Notes: generated from the letters alone by a model not told the origin. A DNA stretch of 64,000 nt from Actinomyces wuliandei (GCF_004010955.1 NZ_CP025227.1:1984001-2048000); one strand, 5' to 3'. Positions 44,632-56,053 are shown, counted from the first letter of the stretch. Program-made: numbers and translations.

Positions 44632-46239
44632 GTGCCCGAGGAGCTCAGCGAGTTCGCCATCACCATGCGCGGCTACGACCGTGCCCAGGTTGACCAGCGG
44701 ATCGAGACCCTGAACCGCCAGCTGGCTGACGCCCGCCGCGAGGTCGCCAGCCTGGACCAGAGAGCAATGACCCTTGCGGGAGAGCTGGCGGACGCGCAGC
44801 GTCGGCTCCGGGAGTCGGACAAGCCCACCTACGCGGGCCTGGGCTCCCGGATCGAGCAGCTTCTCCGCAGCGCGGAGGAGCAGAGCGCCTCGGTGCTGTC
44901 CAAGGCCAACGCCGAGGCGGACGCACTGCTGACGCGGACCCGCACCAACGCCAAGAACCTGTCGGAGCGCAGCGCCTCCGAGGCTGCCACGATGCTGGCC
45001 GAGGCCCGCCGTGAGGCCAGCGAGCTCCGCTCCCGCTCGGAGAGTGAGGCCTCCACCACCCTGGCCAACGCCGACGCCCGCTCCCGCGAGCTGGTCGCCG
45101 CCGCAGAACGCAAGGCAGCCCAGATCACTGCCGACTCAGAGTCGGCAGCCACCGAGCTACGGGCCTCCGCCGAGCGTGAGGCGGCCCTCATCTTGTCCCA
45201 GGCCCGTAAGCAGGCTGCTGAGATCGCTATCTCCTCCGAGCGTGACGCCACGACCCAGCGCGACGCCGCGCTTGCCGAGGCCGACGAGCTGCGGACCTCC
45301 TCGGCCGCTACTGCCGAGGAGATCGTCTCCGACGCCAAGCAGGAGGCGGAGCTGACCCTGGGCAAGGCGCGCCGCGAGGCCGAGGAGATCCTCACCTCCG
45401 CGCGCACCGAGTCGGAGACCCTGCGGCGCACTGCGGCCGACGAGGCCGCCGCGGCCCGCGCGGAGGCCACCGAGCTGAGGCAGCAGGCGACCCTGGAGAT
45501 CGCCGCCGCCCACGAGGCCGCCGCGCAGGAGGACTCCGACGCCCACGACGCCACCAGGGAGCGCATCCAGGAGATGCAGGAGCAGGCCCAGGCCCAGGCC
45601 CAGGACGCGGAGGCCCGCCTGCAGGAGGCCCTGTCCCGGGCGGAGGAGGTACGCGCCCGTACTGACGCGGAGACCCGCGCCCGGCAGGAGGAGGCACTGG
45701 CCAAGGCTGAGGAGACCATCGCCCAGGCCCGCCTGGAGGCGGAGCAGATCGTCGCCGACGCCCGCGCGGAGGCCGACGTCACCGCCACCGTCGCCACTCG
45801 GCAGCTCGAGGAGCTCGAGCGCCAGCGTGACTCCGTGTCCACCTACCTGGCTGAGATGCGCGGCGTCCTGGGGGGCTCCCTGCCCCAGGCCCCTGCCCTG
45901 ACCTCCCTAGAGACCCCCCTGAAGACCTCCCCAGAGGCGACGGCACAGGAGGGTGAGGCCGGAGCCAGGGGCGAGACTAACGGTGAGGCCGCAGACAGCC
46001 ACGGCGGCGCCCCTGGCTCCGAGGCCGCTGCCACCGACACTGCCGAGGCGGAGGAGTCCTCCTCCGGCCCTGAGGGCGCCGAGGACAGTGGGGAGCCTGA
46101 GGACGCAGCAGCCAGCCCCGGTTCTGCAAGCGCCTTCGAGCAGTCCTCCGGCCGGGAGGACTCACAGGGAAGACGACAGGGCTCCCGGCAGGCGCCAGAG
46201 CGGTCCGGATCCTCTCCCCGACGCAGGGGCAGACGCTAA
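44632..46239 (+). CDS. DivIVA-domain coiled-coil protein
   Basis: The 535-residue protein begins MPEELSEFAITMRGYDRAQV, a DivIVA-type membrane-binding/anchoring domain, and continues as an unbroken coiled coil (about residues 30-410) rich in Ala, Glu, Arg and Gln, with repeated EAEADALL, EARREASEL-type heptads. The last 120 residues are disordered and rich in Glu, Ser and Ala. This resembles the Scy/FilP-type polar cytoskeletal proteins of actinobacteria. I chose GTG 44632, which has AGGAGGAG six bases upstream, over the GTG at 44593. Confidence 0.82.
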   Translation: MPEELSEFAITMRGYDRAQVDQRIETLNRQLADARREVASLDQRAMTLAGELADAQRRLRESDKPTYAGLGSRIEQLLRSAEEQSASVLSKANAEADALLTRTRTNAKNLSERSASEAATMLAEARREASELRSRSESEASTTLANADARSRELVAAAERKAAQITADSESAATELRASAEREAALILSQARKQAAEIAISSERDATTQRDAALAEADELRTSSAATAEEIVSDAKQEAELTLGKARREAEEILTSARTESETLRRTAADEAAAARAEATELRQQATLEIAAAHEAAAQEDSDAHDATRERIQEMQEQAQAQAQDAEARLQEALSRAEEVRARTDAETRARQEEALAKAEETIAQARLEAEQIVADARAEADVTATVATRQLEELERQRDSVSTYLAEMRGVLGGSLPQAPALTSLETPLKTSPEATAQEGEAGARGETNGEAADSHGGAPGSEAAATDTAEAEESSSGPEGAEDSGEPEDAAASPGSASAFEQSSGREDSQGRRQGSRQAPERSGSSPRRRGRR

Positions 46240-46278
46240 CGGCCTGGCCTCCGGCTGTGCCGGGAAGGAGACGCAAGT

Positions 46279-46319
46279 GGGGGCGCTGGCGGCACCGTGC
46301 GGGTGCCGCCAGCGCCCCC
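46279..46319. terminator. 17-bp hairpin between convergent genes
   Basis: GGGGGCGCTGGCGGCAC (46279-46295) pairs perfectly with GTGCCGCCAGCGCCCCC (46303-46319) around a 7-base loop. It lies between the DivIVA-like gene and the small zinc-binding protein gene and probably terminates both. Confidence 0.8.
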
Positions 46320-46411
46320 GTGTCGCCCCTATGTCACACGCAGGAGGAGAAGGCCCGCAGAGGCAAGGGGGCCTCGCGACCGCGCTACCTGCGCTACGTG
46401 CTGCCGCTGCA

Positions 46412-46702
46412 CTACCACAGTCCGCGCTGCCAGCAGGACGTGTGCCAGTGCCGACGCTCCTGCGGGCCCCGGTCCGCACTGAGGAGCGACTCGTTGGGCC
46501 AGGCCACCACGTGAGGTGTTCCCGGCGGGACCTGACGGTGGCAGCCGGGGCAGGTATAGGACTTGTCCCCGCCCTGCACGTGGCGCACGGTGAACTCTGC
46601 CCCACCAGGCCCTGTCTGCCTGCGCGGGAGCGAGGAGAGACGGCTCATGTCCAAAGGGACGTGTTCGCGCCCGTAGGGACGCTTGGAGCTGCGGCGTGCC
46701 AT
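46412..46702 (-). CDS. Small CxxC...HxxxC putative zinc-binding protein
   Basis: A 96-residue basic protein starting MARRSSKRPYGREHVPLDMS. It contains YTCPGCHRQVPPGTPHVVAW and a C-terminal HWHTSCW, which together could hold a zinc ion (Cys, Cys, His, Cys/His). Similar short proteins are common in actinobacteria and are often annotated as ATP/GTP-binding, but no P-loop is present here. Function is unknown. The ATG at 46702 is used; the open frame upstream is not family-like. It is separated from mdh by 100 bp on the same strand. Confidence 0.8.
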   Translation of the reverse strand: MARRSSKRPYGREHVPLDMSRLSSLPRRQTGPGGAEFTVRHVQGGDKSYTCPGCHRQVPPGTPHVVAWPNESLLSADRGPQERRHWHTSCWQRGLW

Positions 46703-46802
46703 GGGCCGAGATCTCAGCACGTGGTCTAGCACGGGACCTGGCACAGGACCGCGCCGAAGCACCCCAGGCTGTCCTGTGCCAGGTCCTGCGAGACACGTGC
46801 CG

Positions 46803-47936
<1,134 letters not shown>

Positions 47937-48040
47937 TCACCCACCAATGAGGACCTGGGACCCACTGCCCACGTACCTTAACGGCACTCCCGGGAAGACC
48001 CGGGATGACAGGGCGCCCCCAGCCCGCAACCGCACTCCCC

Positions 48041-48063
48041 TCGTTCTATCGTTCGTTCTATCG
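48041..48063. repeat. Direct repeat TCGTTCTATCG in the mdh upstream region
   Basis: TCGTTCTATCG occurs at 48041-48051 and 48053-48063, one base apart, in the 401-bp divergent region 47790-48190. No gene is seen in that region. The copies may be regulator sites or a simple duplication. Confidence 0.45.
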
Positions 48064-48190
48064 TGAGCCCTGGTAGCACGTCTCCTACCACGCCACTGCC
48101 ACACCCCTGTCACCGTCCGCCTGTCACCGTCTCACAGCACTGCCCTACAGCCCCGTCACAGTACCGCGTACTGCTTCCCCCAGGACCGTC

Positions 48191-49939
48191 ATGCCTGCCA
48201 CCCACCTCCTGCCCCGCCTGCCTCGCCCGGGCTCGCCGGGTCCACCCGTCTCCTCACCTGCTGGCAGGCGCGAGCGCGCCGTCTGCCTCCTCCTGTCCCT
48301 CCTGGCCTCGCTCGCCACAGGCTGGGCGCTCATCTCCACCGGTCGTGCGCTGGGGGCGCTGCTTGACGGTACTGGCTGGCCCCACCTGGTGGCCCAGGCC
48401 CTCACGGCTGCGCTGCTGGCGGGCGGGCTGCGGGCAGGCGCCGAGCACGTGACCCGCTCCAGCGCCACCACCGAGGAGGCCCACCTGCGCCACCTGGTCC
48501 TGAGGCACCTGCTGCGCCTGGGTCCGGCTCGCACGGCCGAGGACCGCAGCGGCGCCACCGTGTCCCTGCTGACTGACGGCGCGCAGCGTGTGGCCCGGTA
48601 CCGGCAGACCTTCCTCGCCCCGGCGGCAGCCTCCCTCCTGGCCCCGCTCCTGGTCCTCACCGAGCTGGCCCTGGCGGTGGACGCGGTCGTCTCCCTGGTC
48701 CTGGCTGCCCTGGTGGTCCTGACTCCCGCCGTCGTCGCAGCGGCCCACAGCAGGCTGAGAGCCTCCTCCTCCGGCTCCCGCGACGCCCGGCTGCGTCTTG
48801 CCGCCGACTACCTTGACGCGATCCAGGGCCTGACCACCCTGACCCTGTCCCGGGCGGCACAGCGCACCAGCCAGCGGCTGGCCGCCACCGGGGAGACCAA
48901 CCGGCGCTCCCTCATGCAGCTCCTGGCGGGCAACCAGCTCGTCATCCTGGTCACCGACGGCCTCTTCTCCCTGCTCCTTGTCACCACGGCCACGGCGCTG
49001 GCCCTGAGCAGGCTCGCCTCCGGGGCGGTAGGGACCGGAGACGCCCTGGCCGTCGTCCTGACCTCCTACGCGCTCCTGGAGCCGCTGGACCACGTCGGGG
49101 CCTTCTTCTACGTCGGGCTGAGCGGCCTGGCCAACCAGCGCTCCCTGCGCGCGATCCTCGCCCGGCCGACGGGCACCTCCAAGGAGCCCACCTCACCCGC
49201 AGCCCATGGGCACGAGCCCGGCGCTGAGCACCAGACCGCCAACGGGCGCAGCGGGGACAGCAGACGCGGAGCCGAGATCCTCCTGCAGGACGTGGAGGTG
49301 GTCCACGGTACCGAGCCGGTCCTGCACGACGTGAGCCTGGCCGTGAGAGCCGGGGAGCACGTCGCCGTGGTCGGTCCCTCGGGCGCGGGCAAGTCCACCC
49401 TGGTGTCGGTGCTGGCCGGGGACCTGCTTCCCAGCGCGGGGACCGTGAGGGTCCACGGGACCTGGCTGGAGGCCTCCAGCCAGCACCGGGTGCGGCAGGC
49501 CTCGGCCCTGGTGGCCCAGACGACCTGGCTGCTCACCGGGACGATCGCGGACAACCTGAGGCTGGCCAGGCCTGACGCCACCACCTCCCAGATGTGGCAG
49601 GCACTGGAGGAGGTGAGCCTCGCCGAGGAGGTCGCCCGCATGCCCTTGGGCCTGGAGACGCAGGTCGGCGAGGGGGGCCAAGGGCTGTCAGGAGGCCAGG
49701 CGCAGCGCGTCTCGCTGGCCCGGGCGGTGCTGGCAGACCGTCCCATCCTCCTCCTTGACGAGCCCACCAGCCACGTGGACCTCGCCAGCGAGGCTTCCAT
49801 CATGGCGGCTGTCAGGAGAATGGCACCGGGACGGGCGGTCGTGACGGTCTCCCACCGCGAGGGCGCCGTGGCCGGGGTGGACCGGGTCCTCGTCGTCAGC
49901 GGAGGCAGGCCCCAGCAGGCACAGGAGGAGACCCAGTGA
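48191..49939 (+). CDS. CydD-like ABC exporter half
   Basis: A 582-residue half-transporter: a membrane domain with six helices (about residues 30-315), then an ATPase domain with Walker A GPSGAGKSTL, LSGGQAQRVSLARAV signature, Walker B ILLLDEPTSHVDL and SHREG H-loop. The segment LRLAADYLDAIQGLTTLTLSR matches the CydD motif that precedes the coupling helix. CydDC exports cysteine and glutathione and is needed for cytochrome bd assembly; cydAB is not in the window, so the role is inferred. It starts with ATG at 48191 and overlaps the next gene by 4 nt. Confidence 0.78.
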   Translation: MPATHLLPRLPRPGSPGPPVSSPAGRRERAVCLLLSLLASLATGWALISTGRALGALLDGTGWPHLVAQALTAALLAGGLRAGAEHVTRSSATTEEAHLRHLVLRHLLRLGPARTAEDRSGATVSLLTDGAQRVARYRQTFLAPAAASLLAPLLVLTELALAVDAVVSLVLAALVVLTPAVVAAAHSRLRASSSGSRDARLRLAADYLDAIQGLTTLTLSRAAQRTSQRLAATGETNRRSLMQLLAGNQLVILVTDGLFSLLLVTTATALALSRLASGAVGTGDALAVVLTSYALLEPLDHVGAFFYVGLSGLANQRSLRAILARPTGTSKEPTSPAAHGHEPGAEHQTANGRSGDSRRGAEILLQDVEVVHGTEPVLHDVSLAVRAGEHVAVVGPSGAGKSTLVSVLAGDLLPSAGTVRVHGTWLEASSQHRVRQASALVAQTTWLLTGTIADNLRLARPDATTSQMWQALEEVSLAEEVARMPLGLETQVGEGGQGLSGGQAQRVSLARAVLADRPILLLDEPTSHVDLASEASIMAAVRRMAPGRAVVTVSHREGAVAGVDRVLVVSGGRPQQAQEETQ

Positions 49940-51867
49940 GTCCGACAGCTCCGACAGGTCCAGCACGTCCACCAAGCACAGCCGGCCCAGCCGACGCTGC
50001 CTGGGGCACCGGCAGCCCGCGAGCACCCGGGCAGCGGGTCCTGGTGCGCTGGCTGCTGGAGGTGACCCGCCCCGTCCTGCGGCCACTGCTGGGATCCGTC
50101 GCCTGCCGGGTCGTCGGCCTCCTGGCAGGCACGGCCCTGCTGGCCCTGGGCGCCTACGCGGTCGCTGACGCGGCCGTGAGCCTGTCGCGCACCGGTGCCC
50201 CTGGAGCACCGGTGCGGGCGGTCGTGGCCGCCATGGCTGCCCTGGCCCTGCTCAAGGCTGCACTGCGCTACGCGGAGCAGTTCCTCGGGCACCTCGTGGC
50301 CTTCAAGGCCCTGGAGCTGCTGCGGGCAGAGCTCTTCCGCTCCCTGCTGCCCCGCTCGCCCCGGCTGTCCACAGGCTCGCGCTCCGGCGACCTGCTGGCC
50401 CGCGCCACCAAGGACATCGACCGCATTGAGGTCTTTTTCGCCCACACGCTCGCTCCCGCCGCCTCGGCGGTGGTCGTTCCCGCGACCGTGCTGGTCGTCG
50501 TCGGCGCGACGACGTCGTGGGTGGCCGCCCTGGCGGTCCTGCCCCTCCTGGCTGCCCAGCTGGTCCTGGTCCCGGCCCTGGGAGCCAGGGCCTCGGTGCG
50601 GGCATCGCGGGCGGCCTCCCGGCAGCGGGCCGCGCTCACCCACCATGTCAAGGACACCGTCCAGGCCATGGGCGACATCGTCGGCTACGGCCGTGAGCGG
50701 CAGCGCCTGGAACAGCTGGCGGCCCTGGACGCGGACGTCGCCTCCGCCCTGCGGCCCTCCACCACGTGGGCCTCGCTGAGGCGGGGTGCCAGCCAGGTGC
50801 TGGGCCTCGCCGCCCCGGTAGTCGTCGTGGCCGTGGGAGCCGGTGGCGTCGGCTCCGGCTCCGTCAGCCTCCCGGCCCTGGCCGCAGCCGCAGCCGCGGT
50901 CCTGCGGCTGTCCGGGACGGCGCAGGGGGCTGAGGCGCTCGTCGGCGCGCTGGCTCCCGCTCTTGCCTCCGCCGAGCGGGTCTGGGAGGTGGTCCACGCC
51001 CCCGTCGAGCGCCACGACGGTACCCGCGAGCTCAGCAGCGGGATCTCCCACGAGGTCCTGTGGCAGGGGGTGAGCTACACCTACCCCGCTGCTCCTGCTG
51101 CCCTGGGCAGCGCCAGCGGCTCTGGCAGCCCGGGCGGCAGTCTCCCGCCCGACCACACAGCAGCCCCCACAGCCAGCGCGGCCCCGGCGCTCAGCGACGT
51201 CAGCCTGAGGGCCAGGGCCGGGAGGTGGACCTGCGTGGTCGGAGCCTCCGGCTCCGGCAAGTCGACCCTGGCCATGCTGGTCCTGCGCTGCGAGCCCTCG
51301 GGCACAGGGAGCGCGCAGACCGGACGCGTCCTCCTTGACGGCATCGACGTGCGTGACCTGCGCTCAGACTCCCTGTACCGGGAGGTGGCGCTGGTCCCCC
51401 AGCACGTCCACCTGTTCCGCGCCTGCGTGGCCGACAACGTGCGCCTGGCCGCTCCCTCAGCCAGCGACGAGGAGGTCCGCGAGGCCTGCCGGGCGGCAGC
51501 CGTCCATGAGGAGGTGGAGGCCCTCCCCCACGGCTACGACACTCTTGTGGGCGAGCGTGGCGAGACCCTCTCGGGCGGCCAGCGGCAGAGACTCGCCCTG
51601 GCACGGGCGCTCCTGGCCCGCCCGAACCTGCTTGTGCTCGACGAGCTGTCCTCCCACCTGGACCCGCAGGCACAGGCCCGGGTGCGGGCGGGCGTACGCC
51701 GCTACCTTCCTGAGGCGACAGTCGTGGAGATCACCCACCAGGTGCGGCAGTCGGTGCAGGCGGACCACGTCGTCGTGCTGGACGCCGGCAGAGTGGTCCA
51801 GGAGGGCTCCCCCTCGGTGCTCCTGGAGGAGGACGGACCGCTGCGCACCCTGTCGGCCCGAGGCTAG
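49936..51867 (+). CDS. CydC-like ABC exporter half
   Basis: A 643-residue half-transporter that forms a heterodimer with the preceding gene product. The membrane domain spans about residues 30-330 (with the ARATKDIDRIEVFFAHTLAP stretch common to CydC), and the ATPase domain has Walker A GASGSGKSTL, LSGGQRQRLALARALL and Walker B LLVLDELSSHLD, with Leu-Ser instead of Pro-Thr in the DEPT position. The HQ at the expected H-loop (ITHQVRQ) is present. A Pro/Ser-rich N-terminus and a Gly/Ser insert before the ATPase domain are unusual. GTG start at 49936. Confidence 0.78.
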   Translation: MSPTAPTGPARPPSTAGPADAAWGTGSPRAPGQRVLVRWLLEVTRPVLRPLLGSVACRVVGLLAGTALLALGAYAVADAAVSLSRTGAPGAPVRAVVAAMAALALLKAALRYAEQFLGHLVAFKALELLRAELFRSLLPRSPRLSTGSRSGDLLARATKDIDRIEVFFAHTLAPAASAVVVPATVLVVVGATTSWVAALAVLPLLAAQLVLVPALGARASVRASRAASRQRAALTHHVKDTVQAMGDIVGYGRERQRLEQLAALDADVASALRPSTTWASLRRGASQVLGLAAPVVVVAVGAGGVGSGSVSLPALAAAAAAVLRLSGTAQGAEALVGALAPALASAERVWEVVHAPVERHDGTRELSSGISHEVLWQGVSYTYPAAPAALGSASGSGSPGGSLPPDHTAAPTASAAPALSDVSLRARAGRWTCVVGASGSGKSTLAMLVLRCEPSGTGSAQTGRVLLDGIDVRDLRSDSLYREVALVPQHVHLFRACVADNVRLAAPSASDEEVREACRAAAVHEEVEALPHGYDTLVGERGETLSGGQRQRLALARALLARPNLLVLDELSSHLDPQAQARVRAGVRRYLPEATVVEITHQVRQSVQADHVVVLDAGRVVQEGSPSVLLEEDGPLRTLSARG

Positions 51868-51911
51868 CTCGAGGTCGCTGACGCTGCGGGCCTCTGGGAA
51901 CCCGCCAGGAG

Positions 51912-53318
51912 TCACTCGCTCCCGGCAGCGGCGTCCACCGCCTGGGCGGGGCTGTGTGCCCGGGCGGAGGCCTCCAGCTCCTCGGGGCTGACCACGCCCT
52001 CCACGCTGACCTTGTCCAGGTAGGCCATCCCGTCGAAGGACAGCTCCCGGGCGTTGGCCGGGTCGGCCTCGGCCCCGATGCGTCCGTCCGCCAGGCGGTT
52101 GACCAGCAGGGCGATCGCGCCGTCGCCGGTGACGTTGGTGGCTGTGCCGAAGGAGTCCAGGGCGATGTAGGTGGCGATCATCAGCGCCACCTGCTCCTCG
52201 TTGAAGCCGAGCATGGAGGACAGCAGGCCCGTGGCAGCCATGATGGCGCCCCCGGGAACACCCGGGGCCGCCACCATGGTGATGCCCAGCATGAAGATGA
52301 ACCCTGCCCACTGGGCGACGGAGACCTCAATGTCCTGGGTCAGGACGATCGCGTAGGCGAAGGCGAAGATCTTGGACGTCGAGCCCGCCAGGTGGATCGT
52401 GGCGCACAGCGGGACCGTGAAGGACGCGACGGCGTCTGACACTCCGTTGCGGCGCACCTGGCGCAGTGTCACGGGGATGGTCGCCGCCGAGGAGGCCGTG
52501 CCCAGGGCGGTGAGGTAGGCGGGAAGCATGGTGACCAGGGCGCTCAGCGGGTTCTTGCGGCTGACAGCGCCAGCGACGAGGAACTGGGTGCCCAGGATGG
52601 CCACCTCGAGGAGGAGCACGACGACGACGACCCGAAGCAGGGTGCTGACGATGTCCCACACCTCCCCGGTGTAGGTGAGGTTGAGGAAGATACCGAAGAT
52701 GTGCAGGGGCAGCAGCGGCACGATGATCCGCTCGATGAGCCGGGTGATGATCGCGCGGAACTCGATGAAGCCCTTGCGCAGCACGCCTCGGGGCACCATG
52801 GACAGGCCGATCCCGATGACGAAGGACAGCAGCAGCGCCGTCATGACCTCCACCGCCGGTGGCATCTCCACGGTGAAGTAGCTGGACAGGGCGCTACCAG
52901 GCTCCTCGACCTGGTTCAGCGACCCCCGGCGCAGGACGGAGGGCAGCGCGGCAGCGCAGACCAGGTAGGTGAGGAACCCCGCGAAGAGCGTGGAGCCGTA
53001 GGCCAGGGCGGCAGTGATCCCCAGCCACCGGCCCGCGCCACGCCCCAGGTCAGCGATGGCCGGGGTGACCAGGCCGATGATGATGAGGGGGATGGAGAAG
53101 CTCAGGAACTGGCTGAACAGGTCGGAGAAGGTGACGAAGACGTTGCCGACCTGGGCGGGGACCAGGTGGTGGCCGCCAACCGTGACAGAGCCCAGCAGCA
53201 GCGCCAGGATGATGGCAAGAAGGACCCAGACCAGGATGCCTCCCCTGGTCAGCAGGTTCCTGCTCGCGCGCCCCGGATCTCGGGAGTCGCCGGAGCGGGC
53301 GGTACTGGGCTGAGGCAT
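51912..53318 (-). CDS. Dicarboxylate/amino acid:cation symporter (GltP/DctA family)
   Basis: A 468-residue secondary transporter with about eight membrane helices and re-entrant loops. The serine-rich loop TALGTASSAATIPVTL and the second region NVTGDGAIALLVNR, which bind substrate and Na or H ions, are conserved. Substrates of this family are glutamate, aspartate, serine or C4-dicarboxylates, which would suit the TCA genes around it. The start is ATG 53318. It lies opposite the CydC-like gene, which ends 45 bp away. Confidence 0.9.
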   Translation of the reverse strand: MPQPSTARSGDSRDPGRASRNLLTRGGILVWVLLAIILALLLGSVTVGGHHLVPAQVGNVFVTFSDLFSQFLSFSIPLIIIGLVTPAIADLGRGAGRWLGITAALAYGSTLFAGFLTYLVCAAALPSVLRRGSLNQVEEPGSALSSYFTVEMPPAVEVMTALLLSFVIGIGLSMVPRGVLRKGFIEFRAIITRLIERIIVPLLPLHIFGIFLNLTYTGEVWDIVSTLLRVVVVVLLLEVAILGTQFLVAGAVSRKNPLSALVTMLPAYLTALGTASSAATIPVTLRQVRRNGVSDAVASFTVPLCATIHLAGSTSKIFAFAYAIVLTQDIEVSVAQWAGFIFMLGITMVAAPGVPGGAIMAATGLLSSMLGFNEEQVALMIATYIALDSFGTATNVTGDGAIALLVNRLADGRIGAEADPANARELSFDGMAYLDKVSVEGVVSPEELEASARAHSPAQAVDAAAGSE

Positions 53319-53538
53319 GTGAGGACCTTCCGGTAGGGCAGGGGGACGGTCGGGCCGTCAGTGACGGGGGCAGACTGCCACACTGGAGAGGTTGCGGCAC
53401 CTCACGCCCACAAGGTGGTCCGCTCACTGCGCCAACCGTCCGGCCTCAGGTAGAGGAAGCCCCACCGTCCCTGACCAGCCTGACCGCGCGGCCCCAGGTG
53501 CGGCAGGCATCGCAGGACCTAAGCGGCCGGAAGAGAGG

Positions 53539-53838
53539 TCACAGGAGTCGGGGCAGATTGACGTACTGGGCCAGGGCGAGCAGCGCCCCGGCCAGGATCG
53601 TGCCAAAGGCCACGTCGAAGACACGGCCCCGGGCTGCCAGCCAGCTGCCCTCAGGACGCCGCAGACGCACCAGCGCCAGGACCAGGAGCCCCACAGCCAG
53701 CCACAGGACCGCCAGGAGCCGCTGGCCCAGGAGGGTCAGCACGGGTACGGCGGCCAGCCCCAGGGCGACCAGCACCACCCCGACGGTGCTGTAGGGCTCC
53801 TTGCGCCCAGCCTGCCTGAGATGCTCCTGCTGTGCCAC
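53539..53838 (-). CDS. DUF3017 membrane protein
   Basis: A 99-residue membrane protein with three hydrophobic segments (YSTVGVVLVALGLAAVPVLTL, LLAVLWLAVGLLVLALV and FGTILAGALLALAQYV). This is the DUF3017 family, which in actinobacteria lies between purH and mdh, the order here on the minus strand. No function has been assigned. It starts 50 bp after the purH stop. Confidence 0.85.
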   Translation of the reverse strand: MAQQEHLRQAGRKEPYSTVGVVLVALGLAAVPVLTLLGQRLLAVLWLAVGLLVLALVRLRRPEGSWLAARGRVFDVAFGTILAGALLALAQYVNLPRLL

Positions 53839-53888
53839 GGCCGCAGTCTACGGCTGCGCCCCGGCGGAGGCCATGGAGCAGAGCAGAG

Positions 53889-55667
53889 TCAGTGGGAGAA
53901 GTGGCGGGCACCGGTGAGGTACATCGTCACGCCCGCCGCCTGGGCTGCCGCGATGACCTCCTGGTCGCGGATCGAGCCCCCTGGCTGGACGACGGCACGC
54001 ACCCCGGCGTCCAGGAGCACCTGGAGGCCGTCGGCAAAGGGGAAGAAGGCGTCGGAGGCGGCCACGGCCCCCCGAGCCCGTTCGGGAGCAGCACCAGGAG
54101 CACCCTCAGCGCCTGCGCCCGGGGCCTCCCCCTCGTCCTGCCCCAGGGTGTTGGCACGCTCCACGGCGAGCCTGCAGGAGTCGACCCGGTTGACCTGGCC
54201 CATACCAACCCCGACAGTGGCACCGTCGCGAGCCAGGAGCACGGCGTTGGAGCGTACGGCCCGTACCGCGCGCCAGGCGAAGAGGAGGTCGTCCATGACG
54301 GCCTCGCCAGCCGGCTCGCCCGCCACGAGGGTCCACGACGAGGGGTCGTCACCCGGGGCGTCCAGGAGGTCGCGGTGCTGGACCACGGCACCACCACAGA
54401 CCTGCCTGATCTCGTAGCCTTCCCGCTGCGGGGCCTCGACGACGAGCAGGCGCAGGTTCTTCTTGGCGGACAGGATCGCCACCGCCTCGTCGGTGAAGGC
54501 GGGGGCGGCCACGACCTCGGTGAAGACAGGGCGCACCTGCTGGGCCATCGCCGCCGTGACCGTGGCGTTGGTGGCGATGACCCCTCCGTAGGCGGACACG
54601 GGGTCGCAGGCGTGGGCCCGGCGGTGGGCCTGGGCCACGTCGCCGCAGGCCGACACGGCGATCCCACAGGGGTTGGCGTGCTTGACCACGGCCACGCACA
54701 CCTGCTCGCCGTGGTCCCAGGCGGCGCGCAGGGCCGCGTCAGTGTCGGTGTAGTTGTTGAAGCTCATGGCCTTGCCGTGCAGCTGGCGGGCACCCGCCAC
54801 CCCGCCGCGCGCCCCCGGCACCCGGTAGACCGCGGCCTGCTGGTGGGGGTTCTCCCCGTAGCGCAGGGGGGACAGGCGCTCGTAGCCCGCCCCGATGTAG
54901 GCGGGCAGGGGCGCGCGCGCCTGCGCGTGCCCGCCGTCCCCGGCCACAGCCCCCTCGGGGCCAGCCTCCTCCCACTGGTCCTGCTGGACCTGGGCGGACA
55001 TCCAGGTGGCGACGGCGGCGTCGTAGGCCGCAGTGTGGGCGAAGGCGGCAGCAGCCAGGCTGCGGCGCTGGGAGCGGGTGAAGCCCCCAGTGGTCAGCGC
55101 CTGGGCGACCTCGGCGTAGCGTCCTGGGTCAGTCACCACGGCCACCCCGGGGTGGTTCTTGGCTGCGGCGCGCACCATGGCAGGCCCGCCGATGTCGATC
55201 TGCTCGACGCAGGCGTCAAAGGGCTCGCCGCGCTCCACCGTGTCGGTGAAGGGGTAGAGGTTGACCACCACCAGGTCGACGGGGGTGACGTCGAGGTCCT
55301 CCAGCTGGGCCAGGTGGTCAGGCCTGCGCCGGTCAGCAAGGATGCCGGCGTGGATCCGGGGGTGGAGGGTCTTGACCCGTCCCTCCAGGCACTCCGGGAA
55401 GCCCGTCACCTCCTCCACCGGGGTCACGGGCAGACCCGCCCCGGCGATGGCGGCGGCGGTGGAGCCCGTGGAGACGATCTCGACACCGGCCTCCACCAGG
55501 CAGGTCGCCAGGTCGGCGAGGCCGGTCTTGTCGTAGACCGAGACCAGGGCACGGCGCACGGGCAGCAAGTCAGGGTCGCCCGCCCGCACCTGGCTGGCGT
55601 CGGGGCCAGTCAATCTGGTCAGGCTCGGGGCGGTGGTGGCAGAAGTGGTGGGGACCTGGGTACTCAC
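53889..55667 (-). CDS. purH: Bifunctional AICAR formyltransferase/IMP cyclohydrolase
   Basis: The enzyme carries out the last two steps of IMP synthesis. The N-terminal cyclohydrolase domain has [22 protein letters not shown] and [13 protein letters not shown]; the C-terminal AICAR transformylase domain has [23 protein letters not shown] and [10 protein letters not shown]. The 592 residues are longer than the common 510-530 because of an N-terminal extension and an inserted Gly/Ala-rich loop near residue 500. GTG 55667 is used with AGGAGC upstream. The gene normally follows purN directly; here a toxin cassette lies between. Confidence 0.95.
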   Translation of the reverse strand: MSTQVPTTSATTAPSLTRLTGPDASQVRAGDPDLLPVRRALVSVYDKTGLADLATCLVEAGVEIVSTGSTAAAIAGAGLPVTPVEEVTGFPECLEGRVKTLHPRIHAGILADRRRPDHLAQLEDLDVTPVDLVVVNLYPFTDTVERGEPFDACVEQIDIGGPAMVRAAAKNHPGVAVVTDPGRYAEVAQALTTGGFTRSQRRSLAAAAFAHTAAYDAAVATWMSAQVQQDQWEEAGPEGAVAGDGGHAQARAPLPAYIGAGYERLSPLRYGENPHQQAAVYRVPGARGGVAGARQLHGKAMSFNNYTDTDAALRAAWDHGEQVCVAVVKHANPCGIAVSACGDVAQAHRRAHACDPVSAYGGVIATNATVTAAMAQQVRPVFTEVVAAPAFTDEAVAILSAKKNLRLLVVEAPQREGYEIRQVCGGAVVQHRDLLDAPGDDPSSWTLVAGEPAGEAVMDDLLFAWRAVRAVRSNAVLLARDGATVGVGMGQVNRVDSCRLAVERANTLGQDEGEAPGAGAEGAPGAAPERARGAVAASDAFFPFADGLQVLLDAGVRAVVQPGGSIRDQEVIAAAQAAGVTMYLTGARHFSH

Positions 55668-55984
55668 GGGGCGCTCCTGGGGCAGGGGGCTGGCGGGACG
55701 CCCAGGCGGACGACGTCCCCTCCACGGCGGACCAGGCCGCTCCCCGGTGGTGGCCCACCCTCGCCAGTCGCGGCCACCGCTCACTGTACCTGCTCACCGG
55801 CTGCCCGGTACCCGGTCCCGGCACGGTGTCCTGCTCCTAGCGCTCCTAGCGCCTCAAGGGGCGGGAGTGCGGGGATTCCGTCGTCGGCCCGGACGGGGTC
55901 TCGCTGGCTCAGGCGGAGGCTCATCCGGCCCGAGCGGCCCCGGCGGGGAGCTCGTCGGTCCGGACGGTTTCATCCGGCCTGAGT

Positions 55985-56053
55985 GGTTTGCGAGTCTGGG
56001 GTACGCCAGCCGAGCGCCGGGGCCTCGCACAACGTACCCCGGGCTCGCAAACC
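55985..56053. other. Large imperfect inverted repeat upstream of purH
   Basis: GGTTTGCGAG...GGGGTACG on the left (55985-56005) pairs with CGTACCCC...CTCGCAAACC on the right (56033-56053), 21 bp with two or three mismatches in the middle and a 27-base loop. It lies in the 487-bp gap 55668-56154, where I see no gene. It could be a terminator, an attenuator before purH, or the edge of the inserted cassette. Confidence 0.6.

Noticed and set aside
55985..56053. Purine riboswitch before purH
   Set aside because: The inverted repeat has no conserved three-way junction or loop sequences of a purine riboswitch, and it lies 320 bp upstream of the start codon.
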